Below, one piece after another: positions 1 to 8,278 of a stretch of 33,018 nucleotides of DNA (position 1 is the first letter of the stretch; every line of letters begins with the position of its first letter). The notes below the pieces were generated by a model that had not been told where the DNA came from, did no database searches, and saw only the letters and a list, made by a program, of their open reading frames with translations. The DNA comes from Halomonadaceae bacterium (GTDB taxonomy: Bacteria > Pseudomonadota > Gammaproteobacteria > Pseudomonadales > Oleiphilaceae). The translations under genes were made by a program, and so were the position numbers. The stretch is taken from contig REBR01000120.1 of the NCBI GenBank assembly GCA_007692645.1, positions 1-33,018 on the forward strand, read 5' to 3'.

Positions 1-42
1 CTGCTGGGCTGGCTGGCCATGACGGTCGGCTGGCACCTGTGA
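1..42 (+). CDS. 3' end of an unidentified gene (partial)
   Basis: Frame 1 is open from the first base to a TGA at 40-42 and reads LLGWLAMTVGWHL. The residues are hydrophobic, so this could be the last segment of a membrane protein. It ends 16 bases before the stop of the convergent diguanylate cyclase gene, a typical tail-to-tail arrangement. Thirteen codons are too few to name a family, and an open frame of this length could also be chance. Confidence 0.4.
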   Translation: MLGWLAMTVGWHL

Positions 43-58
43 CCCGGCAAAGCGTTCA

Positions 59-1408
59 TCAGGCAGGATGCTTTTCTATAGGGTCTGAGGTGTCGAAAAA
101 ACACATCCTGTTAGCACCGGATTTTTTGGCTTTATACATGGCCTGATCCGCGCCTTCCAGCAGAGCTTCCGGAGTGGATCCGTCCTGGGGGTAGGACGTG
201 ATCCCAATGCTGGCGGAAATCTGTACAAACTGTTGCGCAACATGGAAAGGTACGGCGAGGGCGTCAATAATTTTCTGGGCCACAAGTTCAACATCCTTGT
301 ACTGCTTGGCGCCAGTAAGAATCACGGTAAATTCATCACCGCCAAGGCGGGCAACCGTATCCACTTCCCGAACACATTCAGTAAGGCGCTGGGCCACAGC
401 CGACAGTAAACGGTCCCCCGCATCATGGCCGTGGGCATCGTTCACTGCCTTGAAGCCATCAAGATCCATGAAAAGCACGGAAAGCGGCAGGCGGCTGCGG
501 TTGGCATGTTTAACCTCCTGCTCCAGACGATCCCGGAAAAGGCGCCGATTCGGTAGCCCGGTCAGAAGGTCATGGTGGGCGTTGTGCCATATTTTTTCGG
601 CGGCGAGAGCCTGCTCCGTAATATCCCGAAAAATACACACCGCTGCTTCAGTGTTTTGATGTTCATCCAACACAGGAGCAAGCAAATATTCGAACCGCTC
701 CCCCTGGCCAGAGGCAAAGGTATGAACAAACTTACCTCGATGGGTGGTCTGGTCAGCAATCACCTTTTCCAAACCCCGCTGGAGGCCCTGGGCAAACGGA
801 AACCCCAGATCAACAATGGATTTGCCGATGATTGCCTTGGCTTTCATGGCGAAAAGACTGGTAGTGGCGCTGTTTGCGTAAACAAACCTGCCGTTAAGGT
901 CCAGCACATATATCGGGTCAGGGGAGGCAATAAGAACGGCGCCGAACAACCGGGTTTCCATCTCTTTGATGAGGGCATATTGCTCCAGGGATTCCGCAAC
1001 GGCCTGGTCTATGGCTTCATGGAACCGGGTAAGGTCTTCAAGCTGCTGGCCTGCAATGGTGGGGTGCGCTTTAGCCCAGTGTGACACCACGCTGGCCCGC
1101 AGAACCCGAAACTCGGAAACCGTCTCAATGACACTAAAGCCACTGGCCTGGCGATCAACCCCGTGCACCTCAGCCCAGGAGACGCCCTCTTTTTTTGCCC
1201 CATGGCCTTTTGATTTGGCAACCTGTTCTGACGCACTTTGATGGGATTCAAGGTTGTCCGCAATCTCAAGAAGCATGTCCCTGGCGTGATCCCGAAGCTC
1301 TGCCTTGGCAGTATTGCCATCATCAAAGATGGTTCTGGCAAATGACTCCCAATCCTTAAGAATCGTTTCTATCTCTGCCCGAAGAAAATTGGCCAACCGC
1401 ATACTCAT
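59..1408 (-). CDS. Diguanylate cyclase with N-terminal sensor and PAS domains
   Basis: Predicted to make cyclic di-GMP from two GTP in response to a signal read by its N-terminal part. Residues 1-145 resemble the helical RsbRD_N-type sensor domain, residues about 155-265 are a PAS domain ending in the usual FRDITE junction, and residues about 273-440 are a GGDEF domain. The GGDEF motif is intact at 356-360, and an RxxD inhibitory site (R347, D350) lies five residues before it, so product inhibition is expected. There is no EAL domain and no membrane segment, so the protein is probably cytoplasmic. Two in-frame ATG codons lie six bases apart at 1408 and 1402; either could be the start, because only a weak AGG-type ribosome site precedes them. 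The signal sensed is unknown. Confidence 0.93.
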   Translation of the reverse strand: MSMRLANFLRAEIETILKDWESFARTIFDDGNTAKAELRDHARDMLLEIADNLESHQSASEQVAKSKGHGAKKEGVSWAEVHGVDRQASGFSVIETVSEFRVLRASVVSHWAKAHPTIAGQQLEDLTRFHEAIDQAVAESLEQYALIKEMETRLFGAVLIASPDPIYVLDLNGRFVYANSATTSLFAMKAKAIIGKSIVDLGFPFAQGLQRGLEKVIADQTTHRGKFVHTFASGQGERFEYLLAPVLDEHQNTEAAVCIFRDITEQALAAEKIWHNAHHDLLTGLPNRRLFRDRLEQEVKHANRSRLPLSVLFMDLDGFKAVNDAHGHDAGDRLLSAVAQRLTECVREVDTVARLGGDEFTVILTGAKQYKDVELVAQKIIDALAVPFHVAQQFVQISASIGITSYPQDGSTPEALLEGADQAMYKAKKSGANRMCFFDTSDPIEKHPA

Positions 1409-1481
1409 CTGCCTGTCTTTGGTTCACAAGAACTGCAAGAATCAGGAGAGGCATCCTTCCCGTTGGTTACCTCAAGCGCGA

Positions 1482-1503
1482 CAGTACTTTAGCATGAGTA
1501 CTG
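1482..1503. promoter_or_regulatory. Inverted repeat upstream of the diguanylate cyclase
   Basis: CAGTACT at 1482-1488 and AGTACTG at 1497-1503 form perfect 7-base arms around an 8-base centre, 74 bases upstream of the cyclase start. It could be a transcription factor site for the cyclase gene or a weak hairpin after the EamA gene. No known regulator consensus was recognised. Confidence 0.35.
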
Positions 1504-1559
1504 AATGCAGAAGCATGAATTCCGCTGACTCCAAGGTGACAGTTGAGAAAGGTCGCTGG

Positions 1560-2429
1560 TTAGGCTTTATTGCCACTCGACTTCACGCTCAGCGCGGTCA
1601 CAGTGACAACGATCAACCCCATACCCAGAATTTGCGCACCCACCAGGTATTCGTTTAACACCACAACCCCGAACAGCGACGCCGTCACCGGCTCAATCAT
1701 TGCCACAATGGAAGCCACTGCCGGCGCTGTATGATTCAGGCCGATGATATAAAGAACGAACGACAACCCCGCGCCGAACACACCCAGCCCCAGGAACAGA
1801 GGCCAAACCGGGGTGCTTAGGGCGGCAACCGTCTGGTTAAAGTCCCCCGGCCAGATCAAGAGACTGGCAAGTACCGCAAACGCTATGGAGAGAATGGCCT
1901 GGGGGCTGCCATGGGGCGCCGCATACTTGAAGCCGAAAATAAATACCGCGTAGGACAGCCCGGCAAGCAACCCGGCGCCCACACCGATTGGCGTGAGGCC
2001 GCTCGCCCCGATGTCATAAATCTGTGTCAGCAACCCAATTCCCAGCATCACCACTACGATCGCGGCCCACTTGAGCGCCGTGGCGCTTTCAAGCTTTAGC
2101 GCGAATGACAGCAGATACACGAACACCGGGGCGCAGTACATCAACGTCGCCGCAACCGCGACACTGCCATTGGCGATGCTGACGAAATAAAACGCGAAAT
2201 TGCCTGCTACCCCGAGGCCGGCAACCGCTGACCAGAACCATAACCGGTAGTTTGCCAACCCACTGCTCTGGGGGCGCAGCATTAGCCAAACGAGCACGCA
2301 CAGCAGCCCGATTGCACCCCGGTAGAACGACACCACAAACGCGTCCCAGCCCTCAGCCATAAGAATGCCGCCCACCCCGCCTGATAACCCCCAGAACAGT
2401 GCTGCCAACGCAATAAAAGCGGTACTCAC
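1560..2429 (-). CDS. EamA-family (DMT superfamily) transporter
   Basis: A 289-residue inner-membrane protein with about ten hydrophobic segments arranged as two EamA repeats, the standard size for drug/metabolite transporters. It begins with a segment containing ALFWGLSGGVGGI and carries the family's arginine-containing FYRGAIG stretch near residue 35. Members export amino acids, metabolites or drugs; the substrate cannot be told here. The open frame continues upstream to 2957, but that extension is polar, low in family resemblance and partly antisense to the start of tmm. I therefore chose the GTG at 2429, which gives the family length and has an AGGTGG-like ribosome site just upstream. It is divergent from tmm across a 477-base gap. 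Confidence 0.88.
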   Translation of the reverse strand: MSTAFIALAALFWGLSGGVGGILMAEGWDAFVVSFYRGAIGLLCVLVWLMLRPQSSGLANYRLWFWSAVAGLGVAGNFAFYFVSIANGSVAVAATLMYCAPVFVYLLSFALKLESATALKWAAIVVVMLGIGLLTQIYDIGASGLTPIGVGAGLLAGLSYAVFIFGFKYAAPHGSPQAILSIAFAVLASLLIWPGDFNQTVAALSTPVWPLFLGLGVFGAGLSFVLYIIGLNHTAPAVASIVAMIEPVTASLFGVVVLNEYLVGAQILGMGLIVVTVTALSVKSSGNKA

Positions 2430-2906
2430 GCCCACCTGTTGCTCTCCCTGTCTTTCATGGTCAACTAAAGACAGTTCACGGCGGAAAATGTTGTCATTGA
2501 CGCTCTTAATTGCGCCCTTAAGTGATGAGTGATCGTCACCTGACTGGCATGAGCAAACAGGGAGATCAGAATTTGTGGTAACATGCGGGGGTACAATCCA
2601 TTGCGTGACATCCCCCGTGTTGAGCACTCGTCCCATTGACGAAGCATCGACCTCTTGCTGTAACAGCCGCCACGGCCAGCACAGTGACGTTTCCACCCTG
2701 AAGCATATTGCCTCTACATACCGGCAAACGGAGCCTCTGGTATTTTTAACGCCTGCAGCCACGGCTGTGTCCGGCGAGTATCTGTGTCTATCGCGCACGG
2801 GGGTTATTGGCTGGCGCCTTTGGTGGCGCCCAGCGACGCATTTTTCGCCGAACGAGCAAGCTCTTACTGGTTCCGGCGACGTTAATCCTGACAACAGGGG
2901 AATACT
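2430..2906. other. Intergenic region between the EamA gene and tmm
   Basis: A 477-base divergent intergenic region that should hold the promoters of both flanking genes. Open frames here have no recognisable protein character. Apart from the hairpin described separately I see no clear promoter or riboswitch. The tmm start at 2907 is preceded by AGGGGA at good spacing. Confidence 0.5.
2810..2845 (+). terminator. Terminator-like hairpin in the tmm leader
   Basis: GCTGGCGCC at 2810-2818 pairs with GGCGCCCAGC at 2825-2834 with one bulged G and a 6-base loop. TTTTT follows at 2841-2845. It lies about 70 bases before the tmm start and in its direction, so it could act as an attenuator. The gap between stem and T-run makes it weak as an intrinsic terminator. 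Confidence 0.35.
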
Positions 2907-4292
2907 ATGAGCTTTCGAATTGCCATTCTTGGGGCCGGTCCCAGCGGGCTTGCCCAACTCCGTGCCTTTGAAGCGGCGCGCCTCGCAGGTGATGACATTC
3001 CCGAGATTGTCTGTTTTGAAAAGCAGAGTGATTTAGGCGGACTGTGGAACTACACCTGGCGCACGGGGCTTGATGCCTTCGGCGAGCCGGTACACGGCAG
3101 TATGTACCGCTACCTCTGGTCCAATGGGCCGAAAGAGTGCCTGGAGTTCGCGGACTACAGCTTCGAGGAGCATTTTGGCCGCCCGATTCCCTCCTACCCG
3201 CCACGGGCAGTGTTGCGGGATTACATTATGGGTCGGGTGGAGAAAAGCGGTGCCCGGGACTATATCCGTTTCAACACGGCGGTCCATTGGGTGGACCATA
3301 GCAAAGAGACCGGCAAGTTTGCGGTTACCGTAAGGGATCTTAAGCAGGACCTGCTCAGCACCGAAGAGTTTGATTTCGTGGTCGTGGCCACCGGGCACTT
3401 CTCTACCCCCAACGCTCCGTATTTTGAAGGTCTTAATCAGTTCCCGGGGCGGGTGCTGCATGCCCACGACTTCCGGGATGCCTGCGAATTCGCTGACAAG
3501 GATCTGTTACTCATCGGCAGCAGCTATTCCGCGGAAGATATCGGCACCCAGTGCCACAAGTACGGTGCCAAATCCGTCACCTTCAGCTACCGCACCCAGC
3601 CCATGGGCTTCGACTGGCCGGATTCCTTCCAGGAGGTGCCGCTGCTGGAAAAAGTGGAGGGCAAAACCGCCTTCTTCAAAGACGGCAGCCAGAAAGACGT
3701 GGATGCCATTATTCTGTGCACCGGCTACCAGCACCACTTCCCCTTCCTGCCGGACGAGCTGACCCTGAACACCCACAACCGGCTCTACCCGGAAGGCCTG
3801 TACAAAGGCATCTTCCTGGAGCAGCAGCCCAAACTGATCTTCCTCGGCATGCAGGACCAGTACTACACCTTCAACATGTTTGATGCCCAGGCCTGGTATG
3901 CCCGGGATGTGATGCTCGATCGGATTCAGTTGCCGGATACGGCTGCCATGGCCGCTGACAGGGCTGACTGGGTCAGCCAGGAAGAAAAGGTGGCAGATCC
4001 GTTCCAGGCCATCGACTTCCAGGCCGCCTATATCCGGGATCTGTTGCACCCCACGGATTACCCGACCTTTGATGTGGAAGGCGTGGCAGAGATCTTCAAG
4101 GAGTGGGAACACCACAAAGAGGCGGACATCCTCGGTTACCGCAATCAGAGCTACCGCTCTACCCTGACCGGCACTCTGGCGCCAGCCCACCACACCCCGT
4201 GGATGCAGGCCATGGACGACTCCATGGAGACGTTCCTGGAGGAAGATCCGGCCCCTGAGCAAGAGCCAGCCCTTGAGTCTGAGCGCGGCTAA
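2907..4292 (+). CDS. tmm: Trimethylamine monooxygenase (bacterial FMO)
   Basis: A flavin-containing monooxygenase predicted to oxidise trimethylamine to its N-oxide with NADPH and O2; family members also oxidise dimethyl sulfide to DMSO. The 461 residues show the FAD-binding GAGPSG at 9-14, the FMO signature FxGxxxHxxxF at 179-189 and the NADPH-binding segment GSSYSAED from G204. Y207 falls where the marine Tmm enzymes have their functionally important tyrosine. Long stretches such as [18 protein letters not shown] and [20 protein letters not shown] match remembered Methylocella and roseobacter Tmm almost word for word, so this is Tmm rather than a generic FMO. The trimethylamine oxide demethylase (tdm) often found beside tmm is absent here. 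The C-terminal tail is acidic ([15 protein letters not shown]). Confidence 0.92.
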   Translation: MSFRIAILGAGPSGLAQLRAFEAARLAGDDIPEIVCFEKQSDLGGLWNYTWRTGLDAFGEPVHGSMYRYLWSNGPKECLEFADYSFEEHFGRPIPSYPPRAVLRDYIMGRVEKSGARDYIRFNTAVHWVDHSKETGKFAVTVRDLKQDLLSTEEFDFVVVATGHFSTPNAPYFEGLNQFPGRVLHAHDFRDACEFADKDLLLIGSSYSAEDIGTQCHKYGAKSVTFSYRTQPMGFDWPDSFQEVPLLEKVEGKTAFFKDGSQKDVDAIILCTGYQHHFPFLPDELTLNTHNRLYPEGLYKGIFLEQQPKLIFLGMQDQYYTFNMFDAQAWYARDVMLDRIQLPDTAAMAADRADWVSQEEKVADPFQAIDFQAAYIRDLLHPTDYPTFDVEGVAEIFKEWEHHKEADILGYRNQSYRSTLTGTLAPAHHTPWMQAMDDSMETFLEEDPAPEQEPALESERG

Positions 4293-4303
4293 CGCTCCCC
4301 CTC

Positions 4304-4340
4304 CCCCGGATTGCGCAGCCTATGGATGCGTAATCCGGGG
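4304..4340. terminator. Strong hairpin between convergent tmm and symporter operon
   Basis: CCCCGGATTGCGCA at 4304-4317 pairs with TGCGTAATCCGGGG at 4327-4340, 14 pairs with one G-T wobble and a 9-base loop. There is no T-run on either side. It sits between two convergent genes, where a bidirectional terminator is expected. The sequence also resembles the REP-type palindromes scattered in gammaproteobacterial genomes. Confidence 0.6.
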
Positions 4341-4350
4341 ACTGCTCTCC

Positions 4351-4485
4351 CTAGAGCAGATCCTCATCTGAAGCTCGCGCCTTGCGGGCGTCCCGGACCA
4401 CTGCCCAGCAGATCACCACCAGCACACCCAGTGTTACCGCCGGCCATACCAGTATGTAGGCGCCGTATATCAATTCACTGCTCAT
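4351..4485 (-). CDS. Putative transporter small subunit (44 aa)
   Basis: A 44-residue protein starting MSSELIYGAYILVWPAVTLG, with one membrane segment at about residues 8-30 followed by a charged tail (RDARKARASDEDLL). Its ATG overlaps the TGA of the upstream symporter in an ATGA junction (4482-4485), indicating translational coupling. Short single-pass proteins of this kind are known beside sodium:solute symporters in halophilic and marine gammaproteobacteria and are annotated as small subunits. By analogy it should bind or stabilise the 556-residue symporter, but direct evidence for its role is lacking. Confidence 0.82.
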   Translation of the reverse strand: MSSELIYGAYILVWPAVTLGVLVVICWAVVRDARKARASDEDLL

Positions 4486-6152
4486 TTTGCCCCCTCCGGC
4501 ACCAAGTTGGATTCTTCATCAACGCCATCATAATCCCCCACCCGCTGCTTGATCAGATCAAAATCAAACCGTTCGTTACTGAACAGGCTCATGGCCGTGC
4601 AGACCAGGGCACTGGCGCCATAGGCGGTCAGTGACGCCATCAGTGTGGTGTAGTCCCGCAGGAAGCCGGTGGAATATATCAGCATCGGCACCAGCACCAG
4701 CAGGCCCGCGAGCAGCCCTGCCGTTCGCCCGAAGAAACCAAACACCATCAGGCCGATCACTACGGCACCGCCCACCGAGGCCAGTACCTCAAAGGTCAGC
4801 ACAGTGAGTCCCGTCATTTCCAGCAGATCGAAACGGGCAATGCAGAACAGCGCCATGGCGACCACCACAGACCAGGTAAAGGCGGCATTGGTCACCCGGT
4901 CCCAGTAGCAACTGACAATCACCGGGAACACCACTGCCCCCCAGAGCGCCCCCACGAACACCAGCATCACCAGAATATCCAACGAGAAGCTGGCAAAGAT
5001 CAGCCCCGCCACGGTGGCCGCAATCATGGTGACACGGCCCACCAGCATCATGGTGCGGGGGTTGGCCTGGTCGCCGGCGATATTCTTGCCATACACATCC
5101 GCCATCATGATGGTGGATAGTGCCGACAGATCCGAGTCCGCGGTGGAGGACAGGGAGCCGATCACCAGAATGAAAAACAGCCCCACGAACAGCGGCGACA
5201 GGTAGGTGGAGACCATCTGGGGAATGATGTTGTTCATATTGCCGTCAATCGGCTCCATGCCCACGGAAAGCGCCATCAGCCCAATCATACCCAGACCGAT
5301 GACGATGGCGCCGTAACCGATAGTGGCGGTGACAAAGGTAGACTTGATATGGCTTTCCCGCACCGCGAACAACCGCTGGGAGATGGTCTGGTTACCAATG
5401 GCATAGGCCAGCACAGCCACAAAGAACGGCGCGCCCTGATTGAGGATGGCATCCATGGAGAAGATGTTGGCCTGCTCTACCGTCAGCTGGCTTAATCCGT
5501 CCACCATGACGGCCGGGCCACCAGCCGCAAACAGCACCGCCGGGATGATAATGATGGCGATAGCCATTAAAGCCACCAGCTGGGCAAAGTCGGTAAACAC
5601 CGACGCCCTAAAGCCAGACGTGAGGGTATAGGCCAGCACACCTACACCCGCCACAATCACACCAGTCTGGAAGGATAGCGGTGACAGTATCGACACCAGA
5701 GCGCCTGCTGCCGTGAAGTTCACCATCAGGCTGATCACACTACCGAGGATGTTCGAGCCGGCCAGTATCAGCTGGCTGGAAGGCCCATGGCGGGCGTGAA
5801 TCAACTCCCCCAGGGTATGCCCGTGGGGTGCCAGCTTGCGAAAACGGCGACCGAAGGGGTAGATGAACAGAATCATCAACGCGCCCCAGAGCCCGTAATG
5901 GATGGGGCCGGAAACGCCATAGGTATAGCCGGAGGTAGCCGCGGCATAAAAGGAGGCCGCCCAGATCCAGGTGGCGGTCATGCTGGCCGCCCCCATACCA
6001 AAGCCCACCTGGTGGCCGGCCACCATAAAGCCGGAGGTGTCTTCTTTGTCCTTGCGGATCAGCAGGGTCAACAGGTAAGTGCCGCCATAAAAGGCGGCAA
6101 GTAACAACAACACCGTCAGTGTTGAAAACTGGGTAAAACCGTTCTCGTTCAA
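4482..6152 (-). CDS. Sodium:solute symporter (SSS family)
   Basis: A 556-residue inner-membrane protein of the SSS family with about 14 hydrophobic segments, predicted to import a small solute with Na+. Family marks include the substrate/Na+-site segment GMGAASMTATWIWAASFY near residue 52, a TSGFRASVFTDFAQ segment near 178 and an SSTADSDLSALSTIMMADVY segment near 337. The T-S-G-F-R and T-D-x-x-Q elements are typical of the urea/polyamine-like and proline-like branches. The substrate is not determinable. It is followed by an overlapping 44-residue small subunit. Convergence with tmm raises the idea of a methylated-amine substrate, but this is context only. Confidence 0.9.
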   Translation of the reverse strand: MNENGFTQFSTLTVLLLLAAFYGGTYLLTLLIRKDKEDTSGFMVAGHQVGFGMGAASMTATWIWAASFYAAATSGYTYGVSGPIHYGLWGALMILFIYPFGRRFRKLAPHGHTLGELIHARHGPSSQLILAGSNILGSVISLMVNFTAAGALVSILSPLSFQTGVIVAGVGVLAYTLTSGFRASVFTDFAQLVALMAIAIIIIPAVLFAAGGPAVMVDGLSQLTVEQANIFSMDAILNQGAPFFVAVLAYAIGNQTISQRLFAVRESHIKSTFVTATIGYGAIVIGLGMIGLMALSVGMEPIDGNMNNIIPQMVSTYLSPLFVGLFFILVIGSLSSTADSDLSALSTIMMADVYGKNIAGDQANPRTMMLVGRVTMIAATVAGLIFASFSLDILVMLVFVGALWGAVVFPVIVSCYWDRVTNAAFTWSVVVAMALFCIARFDLLEMTGLTVLTFEVLASVGGAVVIGLMVFGFFGRTAGLLAGLLVLVPMLIYSTGFLRDYTTLMASLTAYGASALVCTAMSLFSNERFDFDLIKQRVGDYDGVDEESNLVPEGAK

Positions 6153-6717
6153 ATCACTTCCTCTTTTTCAAAACGACGGGCATCCCCTCTGGCGACCCGG
6201 AACAAAAGGGGTTCTGCCATTGGGTAACAGCTGTCTGGAAAAATACCGCTCAGGCGGGTGCTGCCTTACAGGCAACGACGGGAGGGCGCATCAGCCCGGA
6301 TTTAACGAGGTTAAGGAAAGCTCAGGTGAGGCAGTAGCTCACAAAGATCATCAGATGTCAGGATAATAGGGGTCCTCGTAACCAGAAACAAAACAGGCAA
6401 TGCCGGCTCACACCAGAGTGTCGAGTGGATCATCCAGATCCCGGGTGACGAAGCGCACGACCATACGCACTAGCCGATACAGAGTCCAGCTTGCAGGATT
6501 CACGACACCAGCCCCCATGTTACCCGCCCCCGGAGAAGAGCCTGCTTGAATTTGAGCAACCGGCTGTCGCAACACTCTTTTGAAGCGTGTAAGTTGGTTA
6601 CCTTGACTAAAATCCCAATCAGGTGCATCACCGCACTGGGCAATTTTTCCCTAAAGCGGTTGCCGTCACGTTTACAGGCTGAAATCCCGATGCAGCGGAT
6701 ATCACTACAGGGCTGAG
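6153..6717. other. Divergent intergenic region, symporter to Mrp operon
   Basis: A 565-base region that should contain promoters for the symporter (minus) and the Mrp operon (plus). No known riboswitch was recognised. It holds a TTGACT at 6603-6608 that could be a -35 box for the Mrp operon, but I see no convincing -10 at standard spacing. A minus-strand open frame in it is listed separately. Confidence 0.45.
6408..6518 (-). CDS. Candidate 36-aa small protein, uncertain
   Basis: From an ATG at 6518 the minus strand encodes 36 residues containing NPASWTLYRLVRMVVRF and ending DDPLDTLV. The same frame stays open upstream to 6650 with no ATG, about 80 codons in total, and the codons downstream of the ATG are richer in G/C third bases than those upstream. 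There is no good ribosome site before the ATG. It could be a small gene, the 3' remnant of a decayed gene, or chance. I do not recognise a family. Confidence 0.22.
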   Translation of the reverse strand: MGAGVVNPASWTLYRLVRMVVRFVTRDLDDPLDTLV

Positions 6718-6996
6718 ATGACCACCTTCTTTGCTGCCATAGCGCTGTTTTTGCTGGTGACCACGGTTGCCGGTTTGATTCGAATCAGCTTCGGCCCTAC
6801 CGCCGCTGACAGGATGTTGGCCGCCCAGCTACTGGGCACCTCTGGTGTTGCCATCCTGTTGTTGTTATCCGAGGCCATGTCCGAGCCGGCGCTGCGCAAC
6901 GTTGCCCTGGTGTTCGGGCTGTTGGCCGTACTCACGGTGGTCGCCTTCGTCGAGCGCCCTTCCGCCAAACAGGAAGACGATCAGCTGGAGCCCTGA
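6718..6996 (+). CDS. mrpF: Mrp-type antiporter subunit F
   Basis: A 92-residue membrane protein with three hydrophobic segments, the usual size and layout of MrpF/MnhF. The family segment RISFGPTAADRMLAAQLLG (about residues 22-40) is present, including the conserved GPTxxDR. It is part of the multi-subunit cation/proton antiporter in the inner membrane. The start at 6718 follows AGGG. Its stop overlaps the start of the next gene (TGATG), the first in a chain of overlaps running through the whole operon. Confidence 0.92.
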   Translation: MTTFFAAIALFLLVTTVAGLIRISFGPTAADRMLAAQLLGTSGVAILLLLSEAMSEPALRNVALVFGLLAVLTVVAFVERPSAKQEDDQLEP

Positions 6997-7286
6997 TGAT
7001 ACTGAATCTGTTTTCCATTGTGTTTGGCTTGCTCGGGGCCGTTTTTTTCCTTGCCGGCACCATCGGCATGCTGCGTTTCCCGGATGTCTTTTGCCGCCTC
7101 CATGCCCAGACCAAAGCAGACAATCAGGGCCTGGGGTTTATCATCACAGCCCTGCTGCTGCAGGCGGATTCAGTCTGGGTCGCGCTCAAACTGATCCTGA
7201 TATGGCTGGTGATGTTGCTGGCAAGTGCCAACATTTCCTACCTGATCGGTCGCTACAAGCTCCGGCAACACAGCGAGCCTGAATAA
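6996..7286 (+). CDS. mrpG: Mrp-type antiporter subunit G
   Basis: A 96-residue protein with three hydrophobic segments, matching MrpG/MnhG. The family signature is clear: GTIGMLRFPDVFCRLHAQTK around residues 22-41, containing the conserved R-x-P-D-x-x-x-R-x-H-A. It starts within the stop of mrpF and ends within the start of the next gene (TAATG). MrpF directly followed by MrpG is the usual pairing, but here the two lead the operon instead of ending it. Confidence 0.93.
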   Translation: MILNLFSIVFGLLGAVFFLAGTIGMLRFPDVFCRLHAQTKADNQGLGFIITALLLQADSVWVALKLILIWLVMLLASANISYLIGRYKLRQHSEPE

Positions 7287-8278
7287 TGGGGCCCGTGGGC
7301 GGGGTATTCGATGGCTTGTTGGCGCTGGTGTTGCTGGTGTTGTCCATCCGGCTGTTATTCGTCTCCAGCCTGTTTCATGCGGTGGTGCTGTTCATTGCCC
7401 TGGGGCTGCTCATGGGCCTGACCTGGGTGCGCCTGCAGGCCCCCGATGTGGCCCTGGCGGAGGCGGCCATTGGTGCGGCGCTCACCGGGGTGCTGTTTAT
7501 CGACCTACTCTACAAACTGACCCACAGAAACAACATTCGCTCCTCAGTGAGCGAACGGCTCATTTATGAACAGACAATGCCCAGGCGTTGGCTTACGGCC
7601 TGTTTAAGCGCCCTGGTGTGTATTGCCCTGCTAGCGCCCCTGCTCATGGTGGCTGCCCAGTCCCCCACCACCGGCGCCGGCCTGACACCGGCCGTATCCG
7701 CCGCCATGGCGGCCACCGGCGTCACTCACGAGGTCACGGCGGTACTGCTTAATTTCCGCAGTTTTGACACACTACTTGAGCTTACCGTGTTGTTTGTGGC
7801 GGTTCTTGCGGCCTTGACCCTGCGCGTTATGGATACTTCCAGCCTCCCAACCGCAATCCCCAAACCACCCGACCCCCTCATGGACGGGTTATGGCGGTTG
7901 CTTTTGCCTTTATTGGTGGCCGTCTCCGGCTATCTGCTCTGGCTGGGTTCTTTCACCTCCGGCGGTGCCTTCCAAAGCGGTATTGTTATGGCCGCAACCA
8001 TCATTCTTCTGTCGCTCACCGGACAGCGCACACTTGAGCTTTTACCGCCCCTGGTCTGGCGCGCTCTGTTGGTGGTGGGGCTGTTAAACTTTATTGTCGT
8101 TGGTGCCGCCATGCTCATGCTTGAGGGGGCTTTTCTGCAGTACCCTCAGGGCTGGGCCGGCGGCCTGATTCTGCTGCTGGAAGTGACGGCCAGTCTCACC
8201 ATTGCCACCGCACTGGTCACGCTAGTGCTTGGGCTGAGTGTGCCGGCCATGTTCAAAAGGTACCCAGACCCGCGATGA
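7286..8278 (+). CDS. Fused MrpA C-terminal (MbhD/MbhE-like) and MrpB protein
   Basis: A 330-residue membrane protein made of parts found separately or at the end of MrpA elsewhere. Residues about 9-75 are a DUF4040/MbhD-type domain with VRLQAPDVALAEAAIGAAL. Residues about 145-182 (VTAVLLNFRSFDTLLELTVL) match the MbhE-like end of MrpA, with the conserved DFRxxDTxxE-like element appearing as NFRSFDTLLE. Residues about 195-325 are an MnhB domain with GSFTSGGAFQSGIVMAA near 227. The NuoL-like antiporter domain that makes up most of a canonical MrpA is missing. Predicted to join the antiporter membrane arm. It overlaps the next gene in an ATGA junction. Confidence 0.85.
   Translation: MGPVGGVFDGLLALVLLVLSIRLLFVSSLFHAVVLFIALGLLMGLTWVRLQAPDVALAEAAIGAALTGVLFIDLLYKLTHRNNIRSSVSERLIYEQTMPRRWLTACLSALVCIALLAPLLMVAAQSPTTGAGLTPAVSAAMAATGVTHEVTAVLLNFRSFDTLLELTVLFVAVLAALTLRVMDTSSLPTAIPKPPDPLMDGLWRLLLPLLVAVSGYLLWLGSFTSGGAFQSGIVMAATIILLSLTGQRTLELLPPLVWRALLVVGLLNFIVVGAAMLMLEGAFLQYPQGWAGGLILLLEVTASLTIATALVTLVLGLSVPAMFKRYPDPR

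Noticed and set aside
2430-2957. N-terminal extension of the EamA transporter
   Set aside because: The extra 176 residues have no membrane segments, overlap the tmm start on the other strand and would break the normal family size.
6153-6717. Riboswitch in the symporter/Mrp intergenic region
   Set aside because: I looked for guanidine, SAM, TPP, cobalamin and glycine riboswitch cores by eye and found none. A covariance-model search would be decisive.
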